This document shows positions 28,927-36,324 of a stretch of DNA of 47,106 bases, in pieces. Origin of the DNA: Bacteroides pyogenes DSM 20611 = JCM 6294 (GTDB lineage Bacteria; Bacteroidota; Bacteroidia; Bacteroidales; Bacteroidaceae); assembly GCF_000428105.1 (NCBI RefSeq), contig NZ_ATZH01000035.1, positions 1 through 47,106 on the forward strand. The letters are read 5' to 3'. The notes under the pieces were generated by a model, which saw only the letters and a program-made list of their open reading frames with translations, made no database searches and was not told the origin of the DNA. Both the position numbers and the translations under genes were made by a program. The first letter of the stretch is position 1; each line of letters opens with the position of its first letter.

Positions 28927-29511
28927 TTATAAAACACCCGAACGTACCCGGCTCAGTGTTTCGGGTGTCATCAATAAGTACGAAGCGATGTTTGCCAACG
29001 GCGCGCGTTTGATAATCTCCGGATGTCTTTCGAATAAAAGATGGTATCGCTCGCGCGCGGATTCGAATCGCCATGAATCGGCTTTGATTTGCGAGGTGAT
29101 TAACGAGTGCTCCAGTATTTTACGGTAGAACATGTCTACTTCCGGATTCTCTTTTGTCAGCTTCTGAAGCGTCGCGTAAGGGAACTGATAAATTACGGCC
29201 GCCTCCAAAGTCTCTACCATAAGGCGGGTGGGTTCTTGTTTCAAGAAACTTTCAATGCACATCAATATGCACCCTTCGTACGAGAAATGTTCGGTGACGT
29301 CTTTCCCGTTTTTATAATAATATTGTCGGAGCATGCCTTTGCCCACGAAGATAATTTCACGGGCTATTTCCCCTTCGTTGAGGGCGATTATACCTTTAGG
29401 GAGGTCTTTGCGTATCAGGATGCTTTCTATCAACCGCCGCCCTTCCGCGCTCATTTCCGGAAACCGGGAGTTTACAACGGCGTTTACCGTATCTCTTAAT
29501 AATGTATCCAT
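28927..29511 (-). CDS. Crp/Fnr-family transcriptional regulator
   Basis: A 194-residue protein with an N-terminal cyclic-nucleotide-binding fold (GIIALNEGEIAREIIFVGKG, YYYKNGKDVTEHFSYEGC) and a C-terminal helix-turn-helix (APLANIASYLLMTPETLSRV). The recognition helix ETLSR resembles ETISR of E. coli FNR, whose Glu, Ser and Arg contact TTGAT half sites. No N-terminal Cys cluster for an iron-sulfur centre and no canonical cAMP phosphate-binding cassette are seen, so the signal is unknown. The protein stops only six residues after the recognition helix, as in other short Bacteroidetes members. A near-consensus FNR-like box overlaps its own -33 element. Confidence 0.9.
   Translation of the reverse strand: MDTLLRDTVNAVVNSRFPEMSAEGRRLIESILIRKDLPKGIIALNEGEIAREIIFVGKGMLRQYYYKNGKDVTEHFSYEGCILMCIESFLKQEPTRLMVETLEAAVIYQFPYATLQKLTKENPEVDMFYRKILEHSLITSQIKADSWRFESARERYHLLFERHPEIIKRAPLANIASYLLMTPETLSRVRSGVL
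28934..28968 (-). terminator. Terminator hairpin embedded in the 3' end of the Crp/Fnr gene
   Basis: A 9-bp stem (ACACCCGAA at 28934-28942 with TTCGGGTGT at 28960-28968) lies inside the last codons of the gene, encoding the recognition helix TPETLSRVRSG. On the minus strand it is followed by TTTTATAA, which includes the stop codon. It can serve as an intrinsic terminator overlapping coding sequence. Confidence 0.6.
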
Positions 29512-29535
29512 TTGATTATTCAGTCATATTGTGCG

Positions 29536-29566
29536 CAAAATTACTAAAACGATTGACATAAATCAA
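29536..29566 (-). promoter_or_regulatory. Promoter of the Crp/Fnr gene with overlapping FNR-like box
   Basis: On the minus strand TTG (29566-29564), 20 bases and TAATTTTG (29543-29536) match the Bacteroides promoter pattern. Overlapping the -33 element, 29553-29566 reads TTGACATAAATCAA, 9 of 10 matches to the FNR/CRP-type TTGAT-N4-ATCAA consensus. A regulator bound here would block the -33 element, so autorepression is the simplest reading. Confidence 0.7.
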
Positions 29567-29625
29567 GCCGGTTTTGAAAAGAAGAGAGAAAAGGAAAGCT
29601 TAGAGTGTAGATAAGCATATTTTAA

Positions 29626-29734
29626 AAACGCGTATCCATTCAGATTCACGTAAAGAATAAAGCTCCGTTACATGTTTCTGGATGAATGCGCGTTTAATAA
29701 TGTGAGCGTCCGATTGTTTTGTCGGACTTTTTTT
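29626..29734 (+). ncRNA. Candidate structured small RNA ending in intrinsic terminator
   Basis: The plus strand shows a 19-bp imperfect stem (29626-29644 with 29677-29695, two G-U pairs and one mismatch), then a terminator (29708-29734). No gene lies upstream on the plus strand: the Crp/Fnr gene is on the other strand and so is the permease. A terminator with a strong U-tract therefore has no known plus-strand transcript to end. No convincing promoter was found, and the 5' end is not defined. It could instead be the 3' end of the permease message. Confidence 0.3.
29708..29734 (+). terminator. Intrinsic terminator with U7 tract, plus strand
   Basis: A 6-bp stem GTCCGA/TCGGAC with an 8-base loop is followed by T7 on the plus strand and, seen from the minus strand, preceded by A7. 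It lies 25 bases past the permease stop codon (minus strand), where it might act as a weak terminator as well. Confidence 0.65.
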
Positions 29735-29758
29735 ATTCCGTTATATTCGGCGGTTGCC

Positions 29759-31069
29759 TTAGAGGATGTTCATTCCTTCTAAAGTAAGTTTGACTATAAA
29801 GAGGGTGAAAATAACCCACATCGTGAGTGATATTTGTCTCACTCTGCTGCTCAAAGCTTTGAGGATGACGAATGACAGCATTCCGAAAACGATTCCGTTG
29901 GCGATGCTGAACGAAAAAGGCATCATGACGATGGTGAGGAAAGCGGGGAATGATTCCGACAAATCGTTGAAGTTAATTTTCAAAACAGAGCTTATCATGA
30001 ACAGTCCGACAATAATCAGTGCCGGAGCGGTGGCTGCTGCCGGAACCATCAGAAACAGCGGGGCAAGCAGCAGCGACAAGGCGAACATCATGGCGGTAGA
30101 CAGCGAAGTGAGTCCGGTACGTCCGCCCGAAGCGACTCCCGAAGTGCTTTCCACAAACGAAGTAACCGTACTTGTACCGAGAATGGCGCCTACGGTAGTT
30201 CCCAAAGCATCGGCAAACAAGGCTTTTTTAATCTGAGGGAAATTGCCTTCTTCATCCAATAAGTTGGCTTTCGACGCAACTCCCAGCAAGGTTCCGATGG
30301 TGTCGAACAGATTCACAAAGAGGAATGTGAACACCACAATCAGCATGTCGAGTGAGAAAAGGTGTTTCCATTCAAAACTCATGAACACCGGAGATATGTC
30401 GGGGGGCAACGAAAAAATCCCCTCTTCGGGCAACTTCACAAGGCCGAGGAATACGGCGAATATGGTCGATGCGATGATGCCGATGAGGAAAGAACCGTGC
30501 ACATTCTTAATGAAAAGCACGGCAGTGACCGCCAGCCCCAATAGAGCCACCCAAATGTGCGGATCGGACATGCTACCCATAGAAACCATCGTGTTGGGAT
30601 TCTTCACAATCAGCCCGGCGTTTTGCATACCGATCAGCGCGATGAAAAGTCCGATTCCAACGGGAATGGCATCCTTTATCGACTTGGGAATGGTGTTGAC
30701 AATCATTTCCCGGATGTTGCAGGCGGTCAGGACGAGAAAGATGATACCCTCGATGAACACCGCCGTTAAAGCCATCTGCCAAGAATATCCCAACCCGAGG
30801 ACAACCGAAAAAGCGAAAAAACTGTTTAAACCCATTCCCGGTGCCTGCGCGATGGGAAGATTGGGAATCAGCGCCATGAACAAAGTTCCTGCCACGCTGG
30901 CGATAGCTGTTGCGGTGAACAGCGCTGCGCGGTCCATACCTGCCTGACTCAAGATGTTTGGGTTTACTACCAGAATGTACGACATTGTCAGAAACGTAAT
31001 AATGCCTGCGACAATTTCCGTGCGTACGTTCGTTTTGTGTTCTTTTAGCTTAAAAAGTTTTTGTAACAT
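29759..31069 (-). CDS. NCS2-family (AzgA/PbuG-type) purine permease
   Basis: A 436-residue inner-membrane protein with about 12 or more hydrophobic segments. Family motifs are visible: APGMGLNSFFAF in the N-terminal half, VNLFDTIGTLLGVASKANLLD, and GTSTVTSFVESTSGVASGGRTG in the conserved region of AzgA-type carriers. These import adenine, guanine or hypoxanthine with protons; which base is carried here cannot be told. Its ATG lies just 21 bases after the U-tract of the tRNA-Glu terminator, so the promoter must overlap the terminator or the gene is read through from the tRNA. Confidence 0.93.
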   Translation of the reverse strand: MLQKLFKLKEHKTNVRTEIVAGIITFLTMSYILVVNPNILSQAGMDRAALFTATAIASVAGTLFMALIPNLPIAQAPGMGLNSFFAFSVVLGLGYSWQMALTAVFIEGIIFLVLTACNIREMIVNTIPKSIKDAIPVGIGLFIALIGMQNAGLIVKNPNTMVSMGSMSDPHIWVALLGLAVTAVLFIKNVHGSFLIGIIASTIFAVFLGLVKLPEEGIFSLPPDISPVFMSFEWKHLFSLDMLIVVFTFLFVNLFDTIGTLLGVASKANLLDEEGNFPQIKKALFADALGTTVGAILGTSTVTSFVESTSGVASGGRTGLTSLSTAMMFALSLLLAPLFLMVPAAATAPALIIVGLFMISSVLKINFNDLSESFPAFLTIVMMPFSFSIANGIVFGMLSFVILKALSSRVRQISLTMWVIFTLFIVKLTLEGMNIL

Positions 31070-31097
31070 GGGTTTATAGTATTATGGAATAAAAAAA

Positions 31098-31124
31098 AGC
31101 TATTTACGAAAAAGGTAAATAGCT
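31098..31124 (-). terminator. Intrinsic terminator of tRNA-Glu
   Basis: A perfect 10-bp stem AGCTATTTAC/GTAAATAGCT with a 7-base loop is followed by T8 on the minus strand. It starts 13 bases after the tRNA-Glu 3' end and lies just before the purine permease gene. Confidence 0.88.
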
Positions 31125-31137
31125 ATTTAAAAGATTG

Positions 31138-31209
31138 TAGTGGGTACGGGAATCGAACCCGTATTGCATGCGTGAGAGGCATGTGTCCTAACCGTTAGAC
31201 GAACCCACC
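31138..31209 (-). tRNA. tRNA-Glu (anticodon CUC)
   Basis: The 72-base minus-strand sequence folds as a tRNA: acceptor GGTGGGT with ACCCACT, D arm around GTCTAACGGTTAGGAC, anticodon stem CATGC/GCATG with loop CTCTCAC (anticodon CTC, codon GAG), and T arm ACGGG-TTCGATT-CCCGT. The first acceptor pair is G1-U72, a wobble. CCA is not encoded. A strong promoter match lies at 31290-31320 and a terminator at 31098-31124. Confidence 0.95.
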
Positions 31210-31289
31210 GGATAAACCGTATTGTATCATTTCTGTAAGCTTTGTTGCCTTTTAGGAAACGTGACAATCGCTTTTTTCGATAACGGATG

Positions 31290-31320
31290 CAAATGTAGAC
31301 CATACTTTTGATATATGCAA
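31290..31320 (-). promoter_or_regulatory. Promoter of tRNA-Glu
   Basis: On the minus strand TTG (31320-31318), 20 bases and TACATTTG (31297-31290) fit the Bacteroides consensus exactly. The start site would be about 75 bases before the mature tRNA. Confidence 0.75.
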
Positions 31321-31461
31321 GTCTTCAGACCTGTTTTTTTACCACACGAATGTTGTTTTTTCTACTTCAGCAAATCGGATTCTCATTTTTCTTATGTACC
31401 GCCAGGCTATGAAAAGCGGGATATATGATTAAAAGAAAACCAAACGCGATTCTTGCTTTTT

Positions 31462-31553
31462 AAAAGCCCGCCGCCTTTTTAAAAAAGCCCGCCGTGTTTG
31501 ATTTCAAAGCCCGCCGCCTTTTTTTCAAAGCCCGCCGTGTTTTTTTCAATCCT
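31462..31553. repeat. Four tandem 21-22 base repeats, core AAAGCCCGCCG
   Basis: GCCCGCCG begins at 31466, 31487, 31509 and 31530 (steps 21, 22, 21). The two bases after the core alternate CC, TG, CC, TG, so the array is really two copies of a unit of about 43 bases. The units are separated by T-rich or TTTCAAA stretches. No coding potential is evident. Confidence 0.75.
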
Positions 31554-31578
31554 CGCACAGCTTGTTCGGTTCATAAAT

Positions 31579-31608
31579 AAAAAAACCGCCAAGTAATTAT
31601 ACCGGCGG
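31579..31608 (-). terminator. Intrinsic terminator of tRNA-Ser
   Basis: On the minus strand a CCGCC/GGCGG stem with a 13-base loop is followed by seven T, 32 bases past the tRNA-Ser 3' end. Confidence 0.75.
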
Positions 31609-31639
31609 GATTTTCTTTGTTTGTTTTCTTTATGTTTTG

Positions 31640-31726
31640 CGGAAGCTGGGGGATTCGAACCCCCGGTACGGTTACCCGTACGTCAGTTTAGCAAACTGGT
31701 GGTTTCAGCCACTCACCCAAACTTCC
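31640..31726 (-). tRNA. tRNA-Ser (anticodon GCU)
   Basis: The 87-base minus-strand sequence has acceptor GGAAGTT with AGCTTCC, a D arm beginning GGGTGAGTGGCTGAAACC, anticodon loop TTGCTAA (anticodon GCT, codons AGC/AGU), a long variable arm (GTACGGGTAACCGTAC) as in serine tRNAs, and T arm CGGGGGTTCGAATCCCCCA. CCA is not encoded. Its promoter is at 31758-31788. Confidence 0.95.
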
Positions 31727-31757
31727 TTTGAACTTGCATTTTCTCTCAAATGCGGTG

Positions 31758-31788
31758 CAAATATAGAAGTATCTTTTGGACTACGCAA
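31758..31788 (-). promoter_or_regulatory. Promoter of tRNA-Ser
   Basis: On the minus strand TTG (31788-31786; TTTG if extended by one base), 20 bases and TATATTTG (31765-31758) fit the Bacteroides consensus, about 31 bases before the mature tRNA. Confidence 0.75.
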
Positions 31789-31909
31789 ATCTTTTAGCAT
31801 GATTTTTTATCTTATTTCGTCAATAACAAGATAAACGGCTAAGTCTCAAATGTTAAAAACAGGTATTTATTATTTAGGCAAATTCCTCCCGTCCGATAGG
31901 GATTTTCAG

Positions 31910-31940
31910 TTTCAAGGGGAAAATTCATCTTTTACCTTTG
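31910..31940 (+). promoter_or_regulatory. Promoter of the small lipoprotein gene
   Basis: TTTC (31910-31913), 19 bases and TACCTTTG (31933-31940) give a good -7 and a near match at -33. An AAAGGAG tract (31982-31988) ends one base before the ATG, too close for a normal ribosome binding site. Confidence 0.5.
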
Positions 31941-31989
31941 TCGTATCCAAAAAAGAATAATGACATAACAACCATAAAAATAAAGGAGT

Positions 31990-32433
31990 ATGAGAACGAA
32001 GAATTTTAAATACTGGGGAATAGCCTTAATGGCTATGTTGGTGATAGGGCTGACATCCTGCGATGTCGAAGTCGCCACTTTTTACGATGACGATAATATA
32101 GGTGGAGGTTATTACAATCGTTCTTCCGAATTGTGCAGCCGGACGTGGGTGAGTTTTTATATCGATGCTGAAGGGAATCACTGCCGGCAAGAGTTGGATT
32201 TTTATATGAACCGCACAGGAGTCGACTTTATTCGTGTGGAATATCCCGATGGATATGTGAAAGTATTGGAGAATCATTTCCGTTGGAATTGGGATAACTA
32301 TGCGCAGACCTCCCTTCGAATGGTTTACGGTCCGAAAGATGTTTCTTTCCTTGATGGCGTTTACATCGGTGGCAACCGATTGACCGGATATTTGGACGGG
32401 CGGGATAATTATGTAGAGTATAGAGGAAAATGA
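31990..32433 (+). CDS. Small lipoprotein of unknown function
   Basis: A 147-residue protein with a lipoprotein signal peptide (lipobox GLTSC, Cys24), so it is likely bound to the periplasmic face of a membrane. The mature part begins with an acidic, Gly/Tyr-rich stretch (FYDDDNIGGGYYNRSSE) and then alternates in a beta-like way, with VSFYIDAEGNH, VDFIRVEYPDGYVK and LTGYLDGRDNYVEY. Two Cys residues (in SELCSR and NHCRQ) could form a disulfide. I do not recognise a family. It stands alone with its own promoter candidate; its neighbours, a tRNA and a transporter, give no clue. Confidence 0.75.
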   Translation: MRTKNFKYWGIALMAMLVIGLTSCDVEVATFYDDDNIGGGYYNRSSELCSRTWVSFYIDAEGNHCRQELDFYMNRTGVDFIRVEYPDGYVKVLENHFRWNWDNYAQTSLRMVYGPKDVSFLDGVYIGGNRLTGYLDGRDNYVEYRGK

Positions 32434-32501
32434 TAACATTCGTTGTTTCAAGAAGATAACCTGAGACCTTAGGCGGAGGGTGCAAAATGGAAACGAAAAG
32501 C

Positions 32502-32532
32502 TTTGAACGCGGCTAAATAGTTTCTATCTTTG
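32502..32532 (+). promoter_or_regulatory. Promoter of the YidE/AspT-type transporter gene
   Basis: TTTG (32502-32505), 19 bases and TATCTTTG (32525-32532) form one of the best Bacteroides promoter matches in the window. It is 27 bases before the ATG at 32559, which supports that start over the later in-frame ATG at 32635. Confidence 0.75.
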
Positions 32533-32558
32533 CACTCTACATTTATTACAAATTGTAC

Positions 32559-34224
32559 ATGGAATGGTTATATAGCTTATTTATCGAACATTCTGCTTTA
32601 CAGGCTGTTGTAGTTATCTCATTAATATCAGCCATTGGGTTGGGCTTGGGGAAAGTGCATTTCTGGGGGATTTCCCTGGGAGTCACTTTTGTTTTTTTTT
32701 GCAGGAATTCTGGCAGGCCATTTCGGACTTTCCGTCGATCCGCAGATGTTGAATTATGCGGAAAGCTTCGGGTTGGTTATTTTTGTTTATTCCCTTGGTT
32801 TGCAAGTCGGTCCCGGTTTCTTCAGCTCTTTCAGGAAAGGCGGAATGACATTGAATATGCTTGCTCTGGGGGTTGTTCTTTTGGGTACTTTAATGACGGT
32901 TATAGCCGCTTATACTACGGGAGTTTCTCTGCCCGACATGGTGGGGATACTCTGCGGAGCGACGACTAACACGCCTGCTTTGGGAGCTGCTCAACAAACA
33001 TTGGTACAAATGGGAATGCCGAGCAATTCGCCTGCTTTAGGATGTGCGGTGGCATATCCGATGGGTGTGGTAGGCGTAATTTTAGCCATTCTTTTTCTCC
33101 GTAAATTACTCACGCGTCCCGAAGACTTGGAAATAAGGGAAAAAGATGATACGAATAAAGTATATGTTGCCGCTTTCCAAATTCATAACCCTGCCGTTTT
33201 TAATAAAAGTATTAAAGATATTGCAAGCATGAGCTATCCTAAGTTCGTGATTTCCCGTTTGTGGAGAGACGGACATGTGAGTATCCCTACATCGGAAAAA
33301 ATATTGAAAGAAGGAGACCGCTTGCTCGTCATTACATCAGAGAGAGACGTGATGGCGTTGACCGTGCTTTTCGGTGAACAGGAAAGCACCGATTGGAATA
33401 AAGAAGATATCGACTGGAATGCCATTGACAGTGAATTGATTTCCGAACGTATTTTGGTGACTCGCACCGAACTTAACGGGAAAAAACTGGGTTCGCTTCG
33501 CCTGAGAAACCATTACGGCATTAATATCAGCCGGGTGTATCGTTCGGGCGTACAATTGTTGGCTACACCGGAATTGCGGCTCCAACTCGGCGACCGGCTG
33601 ACCGTAGTGGGGGAGGCGGCAGCTATACGAAATGTGGAAAAAGTGTTGGGGAATGCCGTCAAAAGTTTAAAGGAACCCAATCTTGTAGTGGTATTTATCG
33701 GTATTGTCTTGGGGTTGGCTTTGGGGGCTATCCCGTTTTCTATTCCGGGCATCAGCACGCCTGTAAAATTGGGGCTGGCAGGCGGTCCGATAATTGTAGG
33801 TATCTTGTTGGGAACTTTCGGTCCTCGCTTGCACATGATTACGTATACTACCCGAAGTGCCAATTTAATGCTTCGCGCATTGGGACTTTCGATGTATTTG
33901 GCTTGCCTCGGTTTGGATTCCGGCGCCCATTTTTTTGAAACGGTAATCCGTCCTGAAGGTCTCTTGTGGATTGGATTAGGCGCCGGGTTGACTATTATTC
34001 CGGTTTTATTGGTAGGTTTTGTCGCTTTCAAATTCATGAAAATCGATTTCGGCAGCGTATCCGGGATGCTGTGTGGCAGTATGGCCAATCCGATGGCGTT
34101 GAATTATGCCAATGATACCATCCCGGGCGATAATCCTTCTGTAGCTTATGCTACTGTATATCCATTGTGTATGTTCTTGCGGGTAATTATTGCGCAAGTC
34201 TTGTTGATGTTTCTATTGGGTTGA
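32559..34224 (+). CDS. YidE/AspT-family membrane transporter with RCK_C domains; frameshift in T9 tract
   Basis: The reading starts at the ATG at 32559 (MEWLYSLFIEHSALQ, then GLGLGKVHFWGISLGVTFVFF) and must shift at the T9 run 32692-32700 to continue as FAGILAGHFGLSVDPQML to the stop at 34224. With T8 the product would be 554 residues, matching E. coli YidE. As written the first frame ends at 32969 and the second is open only from 32635, where translation would give a false N-terminus. The body has YidE features: two membrane halves (each with GATTNTPALGAAQ-like or GSMANPMALNYAN segments) flanking two RCK_C domains (AAFQIHNPAVFNKSIKDIA and VTRTELNGKKLGSLRLR). The substrate is unknown. Sequencing error, slippage or true mutation are all possible. 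Confidence 0.85.
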
Positions 34225-34329
34225 CCTCTATGATGTGTTAATAAAGCGTAATAAACGACCAAATCCTGAACATCTTTTTACGCCAATTCTTATATCATAA
34301 ATTAACATACTATAAAACCCTAACAACTT

Positions 34330-36324
34330 ATGACTGCCCAAAGTAATATAACATCTGAAAGTATTGAAAGCGATCTTCGCTATTTGCAGCTATTGTCCCG
34401 GAGTTTTCCTACAATAGCCGATGCAAGTACGGAAATTATCAATCTGGAAGCGATTTTAAATTTACCAAAGGGTACTGAACACTTCCTGACTGATATACAT
34501 GGTGAATATGAAGCTTTTCAGCATGTGCTGAAAAACGCTTCCGGATCAGTGAAAAGAAAAGTCAACGAGATTTTCGGCAATACATTGAGAGAAGCCGAGA
34601 AGAAAGAGCTTTGCACGTTGATTTATTATCCGGAAGAGAAGATTCAACTGGTGAAAGCCGGAGAAAAGGATTTGGACGACTGGTATTTGATCACGTTGAA
34701 CCAGTTGGTAAAAGTTTGTCAGAACGTATCTTCCAAATATACCCGCTCTAAAGTTCGTAAGTCTTTACCCCCCGAATTCTCTTACATTATTCAGGAGTTG
34801 CTGCACGAGTCATCGGTCGAGCCGAATAAGCACGCATATATCGATGTGATAATAAAGACGATAATTTCAACCAGGCGGGCGGATAATTTTATCATTGCGA
34901 TGTGCAACTTGATTCAGCGGCTGACGATTGATTCGTTGCATATTGTAGGAGACATTTATGACCGTGGCCCGGGGGCGCACATTATTATGGACACTTTGTG
35001 CAATTATCATAATTTCGACATTCAATGGGGAAATCATGATATTCTTTGGATGGGAGCCGCATCGGGGAATGACAGTTGTATTGCGAATGTAATTCGTATT
35101 TCTATGCGTTACGGCAATTTGTCTACGCTTGAAGACGGATATGGTATCAACTTGCTTCCGTTGGCCACATTCGCCATGGATACTTACGCCGATGATCCAT
35201 GTACGGTATTTACTCCTAAAATGAGTTTTGCCGATGCATCTTACAATGAAAAGACAGTACGCCTGATTACTCAGATGCATAAAGCTATCGCCATTATCCA
35301 GTTTAAACTGGAGGCTGCTATTATCGATCGTCGTCCTGAGTTCGGCATGGAAAATAGAAAATTGCTGCACAAAATAGATTTTGAAAAAGGGGTTCTCGTG
35401 TACGAAGGAAAGGAATATCCGTTGCAGGATACAAATTTTCCGACAATAGACCCTGCCGACCCCTATCGGCTGACTGAAGAAGAACAAGAATTAATGGACA
35501 AAATTCACTCTTCGTTTATGAATAGCGAAAAGCTGAAAAAGCATATGCGCTGTTTGTTCACTTACGGAGGAATGTATCTGTTGTGCAATTCGAATTTGCT
35601 TTATCATGCCTCTGTCCCCATGAACGAAGACGGAAGTTTCAGGCATGTAAAAATACGCGGTAAAAAATATTGGGGGCGTAAATTGTTGGAAAAATCAGAC
35701 CAACTGATTCGCATCGCTTATTTTGATGAAGAGAGTGAAGAGGACAAAGCTTATGCCATGGACTTTATCTGGTATATGTGGTGTGGTCCTGACGCTCCGT
35801 TGTTCGATAAAAATAAAATGGCGACTTTTGAACGCTATTTTATTGCCGATAAAGAGTTGCATAAGGAAAAGAAAGGACATTATTACACATTACGCAATCA
35901 GGAAGAAATTTGTAATAAGATCTTAGAAGAGTTCGGCGCTTCGGGACCTCATTCTCATATCATCAATGGACACGTGCCTGTAAAGACTATCAAAGGTGAA
36001 CAACCGATAAAAGCCAATGGTAAGCTTTTTGTAATCGATGGGGGATTCTCGAGAGCCTATCAGCCGGAAACAGGAATCGCCGGCTATACGCTTGTATATC
36101 ATTCTCACGGTTTGCAACTAGTGCAGCACGAGCCATTCCAATCAAGACAGAAGGCTATAGAGGAAGGCCTCGACATTAAGTCTATCAGCTTCGTGCTTGA
36201 GCTAAACTCTCAGCGCATGATGGTGAAAGATACTGATAAGGGGAAAGAGCTGATAATGCAAATCCAGGATTTGAAAAAGTTGCTCGTTGCTTACCGTACA
36301 GGATTGATTAAAGAGAAAATATAA
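34330..36324 (+). CDS. fbp: Fructose-1,6-bisphosphatase class III
   Basis: A 664-residue protein of the Firmicutes/Bacteroidetes-type class III FBPase, which converts fructose 1,6-bisphosphate to fructose 6-phosphate in gluconeogenesis. It carries calcineurin-like metal motifs: LTDIHGEYEAFQ near residue 53, HIVGDIYDRGPGAH near 203 and IQWGNHDILWMGA near 234. Later conserved stretches are INGHVPVKTIKGEQPIKANG and FVIDGGFSRAYQ. The length is normal for the class. It is a single gene; its 3' end overlaps the convergent repeat-protein gene by 17 bases. No clear promoter was recognised in the 105 bases upstream. Confidence 0.97.
   Translation: MTAQSNITSESIESDLRYLQLLSRSFPTIADASTEIINLEAILNLPKGTEHFLTDIHGEYEAFQHVLKNASGSVKRKVNEIFGNTLREAEKKELCTLIYYPEEKIQLVKAGEKDLDDWYLITLNQLVKVCQNVSSKYTRSKVRKSLPPEFSYIIQELLHESSVEPNKHAYIDVIIKTIISTRRADNFIIAMCNLIQRLTIDSLHIVGDIYDRGPGAHIIMDTLCNYHNFDIQWGNHDILWMGAASGNDSCIANVIRISMRYGNLSTLEDGYGINLLPLATFAMDTYADDPCTVFTPKMSFADASYNEKTVRLITQMHKAIAIIQFKLEAAIIDRRPEFGMENRKLLHKIDFEKGVLVYEGKEYPLQDTNFPTIDPADPYRLTEEEQELMDKIHSSFMNSEKLKKHMRCLFTYGGMYLLCNSNLLYHASVPMNEDGSFRHVKIRGKKYWGRKLLEKSDQLIRIAYFDEESEEDKAYAMDFIWYMWCGPDAPLFDKNKMATFERYFIADKELHKEKKGHYYTLRNQEEICNKILEEFGASGPHSHIINGHVPVKTIKGEQPIKANGKLFVIDGGFSRAYQPETGIAGYTLVYHSHGLQLVQHEPFQSRQKAIEEGLDIKSISFVLELNSQRMMVKDTDKGKELIMQIQDLKKLLVAYRTGLIKEKI

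Larger units (their letters stand above)
31210..31639. other. Spacer between tRNA-Glu and tRNA-Ser
   Basis: No gene is visible in this 430-base stretch. On the minus strand it holds the tRNA-Glu promoter (31290-31320), a four-copy GCCCGCCG tandem repeat (31462-31553) and the tRNA-Ser terminator (31579-31608). Confidence 0.7.

Noticed and set aside
31070..31140. Possible purine riboswitch ahead of the NCS2 permease.
   Set aside because: The only structure is a simple hairpin with a U-tract that directly follows tRNA-Glu; no three-way junction or conserved purine aptamer bases are visible.
32635..34224. Start of the YidE/AspT-type gene at the ATG at 32635.
   Set aside because: The first 20 or so codons from 32635 are the out-of-frame reading of the true N-terminus, and the promoter and conserved N-terminal sequence both point to 32559.
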